A program made the translations under genes and the position numbers. Shown here piece after piece: positions 21,976 through 32,587 of a stretch of 64,000 nt of DNA (position 1 is the first letter of the stretch; every line of letters starts with the position of its first letter). The notes beneath the pieces are model-generated. The model had not been told where the DNA came from. It did not search any database and was given only the letters and a program-made list of their open reading frames with translations. The stretch comes from Amphibalanus amphitrite (lineage: Eukaryota > Arthropoda > Thecostraca > Balanomorpha > Balanidae): NCBI RefSeq assembly GCF_019059575.1, contig NW_024883466.1, forward strand, positions 1-64,000, written 5' to 3'.

Positions 21976-23948
21976 ACATCGAGGAGAGGCTATAGGGAAG
22001 CTGACAAAAGTGTGCACCTGATCCACGGCCACGCACCTGCGTACATGCGCGGGGTGACGATCAGTGAAGCGATCGTAGCGTTGTCAGCGTGGCCACGGAC
22101 CTTTTTGGTATGTTCTGGCGTTACCCTTTTTCCATTGAAAAAACGTACAAAATTGAAGTTTACTTGAACCCAAATAAAACTGGCGCAATGTGTACCGCCA
22201 CCTTCAGCCTCAAAACGTTCCTTGTTTCAAGCTCTATCAATATCAGTCGGCTAATCGTGCATTTCTTAAAAACTGAGGTGGTACCTGGGGGGTAGAAGCA
22301 CCCAAAGTCGGCTCTCTTTAACATTGGGATGGTGGTGAAATTCTATGATTTGGGACTTTGCTGGCTTCCTCGTCTTACATTATATCAGTGGGTACGCCAC
22401 CTTCAAGCTATACTGATAGAGCTATCAATTATAAAACTACTGGTGCTTGTTTCGGCATCATTCGACAAATACCCAACTGGTACCTTTGGGGTAAAAAAAC
22501 TTCCGACTGGAAAATATAGAGGAAGGTCATGGGTTCAAATCTCATCGCCGACGGAGTTTTTGCGTGTTAGGGTATTAATATGACCGAACGCGTTTACCAC
22601 CGATATCTTAAGAGCCAATGATCCCTACCAAGTCCCGCGAGGTGACATTCGATAGGAATCTCCAAGACCTTTCCAAGGCTACTTTATTTAAAGACACACT
22701 CGTCTTCAAAGAAGCAATGGCGCCCATAGTGCTGAAGGTGTCAACAGTGGAAGAAAATCCTCAGAAAATAAGACATTTGCGATAAATATTGGAAATATTG
22801 AAAGACAATATTGTAAAAAATGTTTTTATGACTCTGTCAATGGTATTTCAACTCGATTGGTACCACTTTATTCGCCATGACGTCTTTTATTTTCATGGCC
22901 ATCACTACATCCCTCAATTACGGAACGGCTGTGCGTGCGGCCCGGGTGTTCCGTTATTACGGAAGGCGCCCAGCCGGTGGCCGCGCTGACAACGCTACGT
23001 GGAATGTGGCTTCGAGTTGTTGTCGCATCCACTTTTTTCCGAACCCTGCACCCTCTGGCTGCCACCTCTTCCCCAACATAAGGAAATTAGCAGTGGCAAC
23101 TTCGCTGACTGCACTGCACTGCAGGGAGACTAAAGCAGCCGTCTTGGACGTGGGATGGGTCCAAAAACCACTTGATTATGAAGACTTTGAGGGCTCTCCC
23201 GAAGCGCTGCGCGAAATGTGTTTGTCTTAGCGGTGGTTATTTTAATAAATGAACTTTTTGGTCTAATAAGTCGATGATGTATCTCTCTGCTTCATCATGG
23301 TCGGGCATGTAACTTTTGGAATGCCGGCTCGTACTGTCATCCTTTTATTTTGGCAAGCAGGTTTTTCTAACTATCGTGATGTTTCGAGACCTCGTTAGTT
23401 GTCGAACCCTGCAATTGGCGTGGGCCTTCAAAGCCGTTCCTGGCCCCGCAGCCGTCTTTTTCATTCGGCTTGGGCCATCAAAACCGTTCCTGGCCCCTTT
23501 CTGCACAGCCGTGCTTTTAAGTCGGCGCGGGCCTCTTTAAGAATGGCGTGCATTCCTCCGACAGTATTATAACTGCCTATTTAACTGCACGTTTTGTGCA
23601 TGGAGCTCGGTGAGGACCTATAGACTTCCAAAATGTTTTTTTTTAGATTTTGGTTTGTCTTGTCAATGACCAGGGCGAAAAAATAAGTGGCCGAAATCCG
23701 ATGAGAAAGGCAGATTTGGGGGTACCCTACCTTTTAAGCCCCGTCGCTTATGGCCGGCCGCCGCCTTTGGGCCCTACCAATCATTTTTGGAAAACGACAC
23801 CCCTGGCGCCAACAAGAATAGCTTATGTTGTCTACCTTGCGTGCTACGGGCGTCAGAAAAAAAGTATTCGGCGTTCCCCCAACTTCCCCTAAAGTTTGCT
23901 TCTCTCTCTTGCTTGGGTCAGAATTAAATAGCTGACAGTAAAGTAAAG

Positions 23949-24854
23949 TAGGGGAGAGTGGGGCAATGGCGACACCATAAGCATTTTGCTCAATAGCTTA
24001 GCTATTTGAAGCTATTTTTTGGTGATTTTGACTGTGGTTATAGCCAAAGGAATAGGCTTTCAGATAGCACCCAGTTTTAGTATCTCAGATCACTGATGAC
24101 AGATTCAGAGCCTACGCAAAAATGTGGTGAAAAATGGAGGTGCAAAAAAGCGAGGGGTAATGCCGGCCACTAAGTGCAATAGCACAAAAGTCGAAATATC
24201 GTCACTGGTATTCATCCTTAAACCGTTCTTTCGATGGAAATTTAAGTGAGAATTAAGAAACGACAACTGTATTCAGCAGTTAACAGTACACTGCACTGCA
24301 ACACAACACTGCACTCGCTGCAACACAACAGCGCGGCGCCAACAGAGCAGCAAACTAACACAACCGTAAACACAGCAAGCAAACTAATACAGCCGTAAAC
24401 ACAGCAACCCGAAACGTTGAGCTTTAACGACAGAAGTTGCAAACAAAATCGCGTGGAGTCATTCCGGACACGTGTCCGGTATTACCCCGAGGTCAGCTTT
24501 ATTTTAAGAAAGCAGGCAGCAGTCAAAGGCATTGCGCCGCAAACGCCTCACATCCAGCAGTCGCCTAAGAAAGGCTTAATTGAAGGTCATTGCAAAGCAG
24601 CACTTCTGAAAATGCGTTAACACATTCCAAAGTCAGCAAATAGATGCAACAAAAATTAAAAATCAGATACGAAAAACACATTTGACGCTATAAAAATGAA
24701 AATAATGGAGCTACCGTGACAAACTTGCACCACGTGCTAGAATGGCGCTCAACTGAAATGTAAACAACATCAGCTGATTAGTGATTGGCAAAGTACTCAC
24801 TAGAGATGGGTGGCCGGCATTACCCACCGTCCGCCATTGCCCCACTCTCCCCTA
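23949..24854. mobile_element. TA-flanked GGGGA-type non-autonomous element, copy F3
   Basis: A perfect 21-bp terminal inverted repeat (23951-23971, 24832-24852) begins GGGGAGAGTGGGGCAATGG. TA lies outside each end. The 902-bp interior repeats the terminal word as GGGGTAATGCCGG variants near 24155, 24478 (inverted), 24526 and 24812 (inverted). There is no transposase. It lies only 60 bp from the end of copy F2. Confidence 0.9.
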
Positions 24855-24983
24855 ATACGAAAGATCTGGCTCATTGCCAGCCTTAGTAATTTCCCCTTCC
24901 CTGGCGGTTGCCTTAGGCATGCCGGGAAGACTAAATTTATAAAATAAAATAAAAAAAGTCGGGCGAGTCGAGTTTAAATGCCC

Positions 24984-25240
24984 GGCTACACTATGCGTTT
25001 TCTGCGTGCGTTTTTTGTGAGTTTGCGTGATTTGCATAATATCGTTCTATAAAGAAGCGACATTACGTTTTTGTTATATGTTTTTCTTATAACCTTTTAA
25101 TTAATATAAAAAGTTTATTAACTTTAATATAAATATTAAAGGAGTTATATTAGTAACAATATTTTTCTAGAACGATACCTATTACGCAAAAGGCACGCAA
25201 ATTCGCAAAAAAACGCACGCAGAAAACGCATAGTGTAGCC
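24984..25240. mobile_element. Short inverted-repeat element, GGCTACACTA family, copy G1
   Basis: Terminal repeats of about 33 bp, nearly perfect, start GGCTACACTATGCGTTTTC (24984) and end with the complement at 25240. They contain GCGT-T-rich words. TTAA lies a few bases outside each end (24974-24977, 25246-25249), but the spacing differs by one base, so this is not certain as a target site. The core is AT-rich. Confidence 0.8.
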
Positions 25241-25249
25241 AGGCCTTAA

Positions 25250-25656
25250 CTTGTCGTCTATTTGTCCGCTAAATGTTTGATGGATGCGACTTTACGGTAA
25301 CCATGACAACACGTCACAAAGTGTTTGCTGGTCTTGTTATTCTGTCAACAACCGTGCACAATGCAATCAATCAAACATGAAGGGCAACCGAGCTACATAG
25401 CTAGTTATATCCGCTTCGGACCGGCACTGTCCTGCATCCAATCCAACTGCATCCAATGAGGATCGAAGAACGCCTACTCAGTCTGCCAAACATAAGAAGA
25501 AAAAAAACGGAGTTTAATTGTCTGAATCACTTAACACGTGTTTTGATCACTGAAATGCACGGATTGAAGAAAATATGTCTGAAAAGCCGTGAGAAAAATG
25601 TTCTCGGCTATATTTTGGAGGCAAGATAAAGGCACGTGCATCAATTGCGGAATGCT
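25250..25656. other. Spacer between two elements
   Basis: About 400 bp of ordinary sequence. No exon, RNA gene or repeat is supported. Confidence 0.6.
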
Positions 25657-26706
25657 TTAAAACCCTCGCCGGACCTATTTTGGTTTGGTTGGTTTGATCG
25701 GTTTTCTACATACGCGCCGGCCGAGGGGGGGGGGGGCGGGTACGACCCCCCCTCGCCGTTTCGCCCCTGGTGGAGCTAGCGCGTCGCGGAAACAACGAGC
25801 GTGTGCGCCGTTACGAGACGCAGAGATTGGTACCCGATTTTAAGGTCCTAGGTCAACCGGTGACCTCTGAGGTCAGGTCAAGTGCCCCAAGGTACGGTTC
25901 AGTTTTTGGTGAATAACTTCGCAACAAACGGCCGCAGAGCGTCGATTTTGGCAGCATCGTGTTCGCCTCGCTCAGGCGCGTCGAATGATATACTTCTTGT
26001 CCGGTCAGGTCAACTTGGGGTGTTGACCTCAGGTCAAGGTCAGGTCAGCACCCCCAGGTCACGAAGTTGGTCGAAAGAGGTCATGTCGCATATCAGTCGA
26101 TTTGGCAGACCTTCCTGAGTCCATTGGTGGCTTTCCCGACTCGCTAGCTCAATTTGATCAAGAGTTATTGACGAAAACCTAATATGACCTTGATGACGTC
26201 ATAAATGACGTCACGAAAGGTCAACATTGCAAAAGTGACGCATCTAACCTTCCAAGGAGTGCATCAAATCACGATTCTGTGTGCTTGAGATAGTTAGACA
26301 TCGTTCCCGGCGCAGGAATAGCAGTTTTCATTTTTCCCCATTGACTTACAATGGTGAGGTCACGAAAATGACCTGACCTCATATGACCTTTAGGAAAAAT
26401 CCGAGATGTACAAATTGTGAGAATAATAATGGATACTAGATCCTGCAAGTTTCATTTCCCTGTGACATCTTCTCTGGCAGTGAGGGCGTTGCGAAGTTGC
26501 GACATCTGAAGACCGTGCAGAGGTTCACTTATGACGTCATAGGTCAGTGACCTGACCTGACCCAAAAATGCGGTTGGTGTCAAAAGATCCGGCTTGAATC
26601 AAAGGCCAGGTATGCCAAGTTTCAGCTCTCTATCGCCAGCGTGTTTGGAGCTATCGCGAAAAAAAAACCCTATGGGGGGGGGGCGGCAAAGGCCGGCGAG
26701 GGTTAA
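25657..26706. mobile_element. TTAA-flanked piggyBac-type element, copy B
   Basis: TTAA lies at 25657-25660 and 26703-26706. The ends read CCCTCGCCGG and its complement; the left end has two extra A after TTAA. On the left, CGCCGGCC recurs 48 bp in, followed by a run of about 12 G, a loop and a C-run. The right end has a C-run only. The interior is rich in AGGTCA/TGACCT with several GACGTCA words. It is clearly homologous to copy C (shared GTCGAATGATATA, CATTGACTTA, AATGG and GAGGTC blocks). No coding region is present. Confidence 0.8.
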
Positions 26707-27221
26707 CTCCTTTTTTAGGTTTGCCAGTACACTTTTACTGCGATTCATCGTTTCTAGCACAATGAATGAATGAAAATAGGATTTTGGTCGTAGGTTAATT
26801 AAAATATTTCAAAAATGTCAAAAGTTATAAAATTAGCACAGCATGATGATAGTTTTATTATTTGAAATCAATAGCCGTGAGCTTCTATTTCCCACAGAAA
26901 GTCCATCAAATATGTACACTGATAAATAATTGGGTTCAGTGCTGCAGTGAAGTGACCAATGAAGACACGAGTGACGGCAGTGCTGAACGTCAGCCCAAAT
27001 ATTCATGCCAGACGGTCGTTTCATTCTGTTCCATCATTAATTAAGCCACGCTCTCACGTTTTTTGCTCTCCGATTTTCACCCAAATTCGCTGTGTCATCG
27101 TGACATCTCGCTTTGATCCATTGCGCAGATGGCGGCATTCGTGTTCGACTGGCTGTATTCAGCGTTCATGCTCACGCTCACAGCCAACGAGATCGGTGGA
27201 ATTATTCGATGCGACAAATCC
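26707..27221. other. Gene-free spacer
   Basis: No exon or repeat boundary is recognised between the TTAA element and the palindrome-bearing element. Confidence 0.55.
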
Positions 27222-28749
27222 TGATCAGTAGGCGGAACTATGGTCAAGCGTACCCATTTTCGGGAACGCATTTTCGTTCCCATATTTGGGAACGATAAAC
27301 CCAAATATGGGAACGCCATGTAGGCATTATTTAAAACAAGAAAAAGAACCGTTAAATGACGTCCAAAAAATATAAAACGATCGTGAACCACCTGATATTT
27401 GTCTCAATATTGTTGGGAAAGAGTTTGATATTGTAAGGCCCATCGTAGTTTCAAATCGTTCCCCTATTTCTAAAGCAGTCCATCATCCGGGCCGCGAGCC
27501 CAAATTTGGGAACGCTCTCGTACACTGGCGCTGCAAGCGTTCCTTATTATGGGAACGGCGTACCCAAAATTGGGAACGATTTCACCGACGCCTTTCAGGG
27601 GCTCTTTTCATTAACAAGCATCACGTCCAACGCCGCAAATTATTGTTAACGCAACAATCATCAGATGACCCTTCCGGCAAGACCGTCGCATGTTTCGCCC
27701 GGTCTTCTGCGCTTTTATTCCCGTCGATCTCGCAGCGGGCACGCCCCCCTCTGCAGGATTACGTAATTCACAACGCTCAGCGATGTTCAACAAGGTCTTC
27801 CATGCCTATATCCACCGTCCGCGCCGAGGGTGGAGACATGTCAAGCACCTGTCTGTTTATCACCGATAGTTGACGAGCACAAGGAAGTATCCAAAAATGG
27901 GAACGCTGAAGATGTTACACCCTCAAAACACCTAGTCCCAATGAAAATCTAGTTTTTTCCTTTCTTGATGAGTGTAAGTGGCAAAAGTCCTGGTAGGATG
28001 GGCACGAGGAATGATCGAAATCAGCATAAAAATTATAAATAAGCCACACAGAGCGACCTATATAAGAGAAATTCCCCCAAAACGATCACGCTTAGAAACA
28101 CGGAAGACAAAAACCACGCTCATGACGCTCCTTATAAAACAACTCTAAACAGCTAGCATCCAAATAAAATATGTCTATCTGGGATGATATAATACAGCTG
28201 AATAATTTTAAACCACTGAAACTGAGTTTACAACAGTAGTTCGGTAAAATCACTGACGTTCCATGCGGTCGTGCGCCCCGACACCAATGTCACCAATATT
28301 ACCCCCGGACTGTCCGCGTGTTCGCTTGCATATGTCAGCATCTGGTGTCGCTAGTATGAAACTTCATAACCAGGCGAAAATTATTATACTTGACCTCAAA
28401 ATGTAAAAAACGCTTCATTTTCCTTAAAATTGCAAGTTAAATGTAGTATAACCCATGTTTTCACCATTCCGTCATTTCAAAAAATCATTAAAAATATCAT
28501 TCGACGGTCAATTTCCTTGTGCAACGGTCAGATTAAAGATAATTTTATAGAGACTTAGTAGATACTTAAATTAGCGTGCACTTTTTTGATACGTGATGCA
28601 CTTATGAGTTTTAGTGGGCGAACGGCCGAAAAATTACCTTCCGTTCCCATAAATGGGAACGCCCGTTCCCATATTTGGGAACTCCGTTCCCAAAAATGGG
28701 AACGTTCCTATATTTGGGTACTCATGACCATAGTTCCGCCTACTGTGAT
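27222..28749. mobile_element. DNA transposon with subterminal 18-bp palindromes
   Basis: A perfect 21-bp terminal inverted repeat (27226-27246, 28725-28745) begins CAGTAGGCGGAACTATGG. TGAT is duplicated outside (27222-27225, 28746-28749). Both subterminal zones carry copies of the palindrome GTTCCCATATTTGGGAAC or half-copies: 27275-27294, 27299-27315, 27499-27515, 27538-27579, 27891-27904 and three in 28640-28705. No transposase frame lies in the 1.5-kb body. Clustered subterminal repeats are known as transposase-binding sites in several superfamilies. The superfamily here is not assigned. Confidence 0.85.
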
Positions 28750-29640
28750 GGAGTGGTTGAGGACGGGGGTGAGGTGAAATGGGCAGCAAACCCATTTCAC
28801 TTTTTTCGTTGCGTTTTGCACCCAGATTGGTTCAAAAAACAATGGTTTATTTTATTGGTTCGATTGTACTGTTGCACTTAGTTCGGTCATTGTAATAATT
28901 GTAATAGTTCGTTCATTAGTTGGATTTATCCTTAGATTGTTCGATTCGATTAATTGATGGGCTTCAAGTAGAGTTACTGGTGTTTGTTGGACTGTCTAGT
29001 CCTCATAGCTGACCACTGCGACCACTAACTGCTGAGTGCTGATTTGAAACCTGACTTATGACTTGCGACTGCTGATTGCTTACACTTTGCTTCTGATTTC
29101 TTACTAGCCTGTTACGGGTTTCCGTTAACTTCTGATGGCCGACAAGTGTTTTGGCACAGAGTACTTCTCACAAGTCCGTTGATAGCTTACTACTTGATAG
29201 CCACTATCCTAGTGGCTATCTGCTAGTGGCTGGTTACTTCAGAACACTTCTGTCAACTTCAAAATGAATTGGTTTTACTACTAATGACAACGGCTGTTCA
29301 CTGTTCATCATGTTTGGGTTGCCATTGCTGACATTCGACTATCGAGTACTAATCGCAAATGAGTACCAATCTACCTGTAGACATGGAAATTGCATCGCTA
29401 ATCGATGGGACATAACAAATCATTAGACTGCTCTCTAAACTAAGCAGTCTTTTATCTCACCCCTAAGTGTGCTCAATTGATAAGTTCAACATACCTACAA
29501 TTGCAGGATTTTACCAATCCCATGCTATTGTGTAAAGGATAATTAGATCAACAGCTTTACAGCAAGTCTGCCCGTAAATCAAATTAACCTACAACTCCGA
29601 AACAAATCCTTAATTACCTCACGCCTGCAAATTCAGCTCA
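28750..29640. other. Gene-free stretch with degenerate short repeats
   Basis: Around 28980-29250 there are loose recurrences of CTGA/GACTGCTGA words. No coding feature is supported. Confidence 0.5.
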
Positions 29641-30320
29641 GCAACAAAGACGCATCTCTCCCTCCCTCGCTCAGCTTTGCAGCCCTACCTTTCCCTCACC
29701 TCCACACACCTTTCCGCTGGCCGCTCCCCCACGATCTCCCTTCGCTGTCTAGTCATCTGTTTTCATTCGGCTCCCCCGTGCGTCGGACGCCACTTGCGCC
29801 GGGCCGCGCCCGCCCGCTATTTGCCGACAAAATCTTGTTTCTGTTGCTGCTGCGTCCCGGTTCTCCGGAGACCGCTACGGGCCTCTGGGGGCCGCGCCGC
29901 ACCACTGCTTGCTCGGCTACTAATGGAACAAAAAGGGGACCTCCGTGCTGTATGCCGAACCGTGACTGTGACGCCCCCCTCTGCCCCCCCCCCCCTCCCG
30001 GGCGCTCCCTCGGGACACATCCCCGTCGGACTTTTTCGGTACGAGACACGCTCGCGCTCTCGCGTACGCGAGTGAGTTTTTCTGGCCTTCAATCGCCGTT
30101 AAAGGCCATCGCCGTCGCTAATGCGGGATGAGACAGGGTGGTCGCGCGTGCGAGAAGAGCCTTGGATGCGGTGTCGCGGAGGTTTGTAATCTCATTACGG
30201 GGGGGGGGGGGGGGCTGGGCGGTAAGCCGGGAGTTTGTTAGTGTGGGGGAGGTCGTCACGCGACCGAGAGATGCTCGCCGAGGGCGGTGGTTTTGCGGAG
30301 CGATTATGAGCCGTTCCGTC
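29640..30320. promoter_or_regulatory. CpG-rich patch with C-run and G-run (candidate promoter)
   Basis: CpG-dense sequence with a run of C near 29985, the palindrome CTCGCGTACGCGAG near 30059, and a run of 14 G at 30201-30214. Long overlapping frames on both strands follow from base composition. It may be a CpG-island promoter, but neither strand shows a convincing exon nearby. Confidence 0.3.
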
Positions 30321-32400
30321 CGCCCGTTGTGGTGCTCAGTTTGTTATTTTGATGGTGGAATTGGAGGTTGTTATGAGGTGGATGGGATGGCGCCTGTGTT
30401 TCTGTTTTGTTTGTGGTGTTCAGCAGTTATGGAAATGATGCAGAAACGACGTGATATTTCAAAGGATACGATTATTATTAACCCAGGAAAGTTGGTTGTT
30501 ATTTAGGTAATTTTACACGCTATATAAATCTTCAACCATCACATCCAAAGCATCGTTTATTAACCTCAAAATTTTCCTATTGCTCATATTTTATGAAGCT
30601 GGTTTAAATTCTTAGGTATGTGAATGTTCTAAGCATAAATCTAAGCAACTTACATTTCAGCACATATTCAGTTGTGAGTGATCCTTTCTTCACCCGTCGA
30701 TTCCTAAAATGCACAAACTCCCAATTTATCCGCATGACAATTTTTTGCAATTATGACAATCAACCACAAAATGGCAAACACGTGCGCACAGCGCATATAG
30801 TAACCTCTTTTTTCGTAGCGGACGTCCTAAATGTTTTTTTTTTCTCTCACAAACAACAGACCGCCCACTCACTCCCTCCCTACCCCTCGTCCCAGGGGAA
30901 GGGGCGCCCTTTCCTTGCCTAATGAGATAATGGACAAAAGAAGTACCATGTCAAATGCCGTAATAGCCGAAACGCGTGGGCAGACTCCCATGGGAGATAT
31001 AGGGGGAAACTGAAAGATGACTAGGGTAGATAGACAGCAACATGAAAGGAGTTTTGAGCGAACAGTGTTTACTTTTGCATTTTTATTGTACCTATAGGTG
31101 CCCGTGGGTATACGGATTAGCCGATATCAGTATTTCAGATATGTTAAGAAGCAAAAAAAAAAAAAGCACGCAGCGAGTGCGTATACATTCTTGTGATATT
31201 TAGTCTGATGACGCTGTCGTCGTCTTTCTTGGCAACACGCGAATGCGTTCCCATTCCGTTCTCACTGTTACACCCGAATGGCTCTAACGTTTGTCAGATT
31301 TAGCTGTTTCAGCTATCTGGCACAAATCTCCACATAACACTGAAACCAAGTCATTGTCAGACGACTTACCATATCCAGCTGGATACGGATCCAGCCACGT
31401 TGATCTAGGTTGGATCCAGCCTCGTTGGGCCACGTGCCACGAGTCACCTGCCAGGTGTCATCAATTCGGAACGGGCTATTTCCAGCCGGAGTCCATCCAA
31501 CACACGTACCGCTCGTGCCCGAATCGACCACTGAAATCAATGGCTGGACGTCCAAAACAATGGCTAATCGATCAGAGGTCTGGTTGGCTGTTCGGGAACC
31601 GGACAAATGCCAATGATTGGTCACGGAAAGAACTTGTGCATCGCTTGATGGTCCAAGACCCAACATTTATTAATTTTTTTTCGGGCCACATGTGTATTGT
31701 AAGCGTTTATTAAGCATTTCCAAAACAACGTCACAGACTCAAAACATAGCATGCATAAGAATATCTATCTACCTACATTTGTACACTTATGTCAGCATTA
31801 TTCTGTCATTCATAGCAAACAGCGTCTCGCTTCTGCGCGGCAGCTGGTACCTGCACTTTTGAGGTGCTTGATGATGATTTGATGACTCTTTCCCGGCGTG
31901 GGCACAGGTGCGGTGACGGTACTTGTGCGCTCTTGTCTGGGCTCTAAAGGTGCGCCTGAGGCTGTTCAGCACCGCCCTAAGGTGGGAACTGTTCTGAAAA
32001 GTCCTTGGTCTGCTCGTTACATACGGCAAGATGCGATGGTGGTGTTATTTTTGGACTAGGGACGATACATATATCTGTGGGCGCTGTGGCTGATGAGATG
32101 GGAGGGATTATGGAGAAGTGATACTTTGGAGGCGTTCTCAGGTACTTTCGATTACGAGCCTCGACAGTTTCTTTTTAGATATTCCTACGTTGTTTCATTG
32201 CAGCGGGAAAAATTGCCGTGTATCGGCCTACGTAAGCATTTAAAAATGTCCGTCAAAATTTAACGATTTCTTTTGATTGATAGATATAGTTATTTTAACG
32301 TAAGCGAGCTTTCATCATTGCGCACATTTTGTCGTTTCCTTCACCTCGTTTTACCTTAGACGACTGTTTTTTACTCATTCGGACTCCGCTAACCAGCTTC
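30321..32400. other. Gene-free stretch
   Basis: No exon is recognised. Overlapping frames occur at 31291-31713 (plus, 140 residues) and 31313-31666 (minus, 117 residues), as does a minus frame at 31787-32029. None shows a domain or splice support. Confidence 0.45.
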
Positions 32401-32412
32401 AATCCTCTCCAC

Positions 32413-32587
32413 TGACGTCATAGGCCAAAGTCAACGACGATGACGTCACAGTTGACACGCCGTCCGTTGGACTCAGCTGTGACGTCACGAGCGAATTGGA
32501 TTCCCGACGGTCGTCGGTGCTGATTGGTGGGCTTCATCTGAGCAGCGCCCCGAGCTGCCTGTTAACCGTGACGTCATAGTGACGTCA
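32413..32587. promoter_or_regulatory. Cluster of five CRE sites (candidate promoter)
   Basis: TGACGTCA occurs at 32413-32420, 32441-32448, 32480-32487, 32569-32576 and 32580-32587. An inverted CCAAT box (ATTGG) lies at about 32523. Full CREs bind CREB/ATF-type bZIP factors. Five in 175 bp is far above background. A GC-rich tail (GGCGGGGGAGG) follows at about 32622. No transposon ends flank it. The gene it might drive cannot be identified on either strand. Confidence 0.55.

Larger units (their letters stand above)
18059..23805. mobile_element. hAT-type element with 8-bp target duplication
   Basis: GCGCCAAC lies directly outside both ends (18051-18058 and 23806-23813). The 15-bp terminal repeats are CAGGGGCGTCGTTTT and, on the other end, CAGGGGTGTCGTTTT. 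An 8-bp duplication and CAGRG ends are established marks of the hAT superfamily. The 5.7-kb interior holds no recognisable hAT transposase. It includes a CTAC microsatellite, a GC-rich patch, a degenerate minisatellite, a Tc1-type transposon and a mariner fragment. It is probably non-autonomous and enlarged by nested insertions. Confidence 0.85.
17244..23891. mobile_element. TA-flanked GGGGA-type element, copy F2, split by a hAT insertion
   Basis: TA-flanked ends: GGGGAAGTTGGGG at 17246 and its complement ending at 23889. The next eight bases match with two changes. Words of the type GGGGYAATGCCG recur near 17255, 17607, 17934 and, inverted, at 23867. Subtracting the inserted hAT element and one 8-bp target copy leaves 889 bp, close to F1 (809) and F3 (902). 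This supports reading it as one interrupted element. No transposase of its own is visible. Confidence 0.8.

Noticed and set aside
22520..22560. GGGTTCAAATCTC, resembling a tRNA/SINE B box (a similar word at about 47912)
   Set aside because: No convincing A box at the right distance and no cloverleaf. Not called as a tRNA or SINE.
24242..24442. Cys/Leu/Val-rich minus frame
   Set aside because: Lies inside the non-autonomous element F3 over a CAACACAA-type repeat stretch. Artefact.
29677..30131. Overlapping frames of 90-130 codons on both strands
   Set aside because: They overlap in a CpG-rich patch where stops are rare. None shows a domain.
31291..31713. Overlapping plus and minus frames (140 and 117 codons)
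   Set aside because: No recognisable protein family on either strand and no element boundaries.
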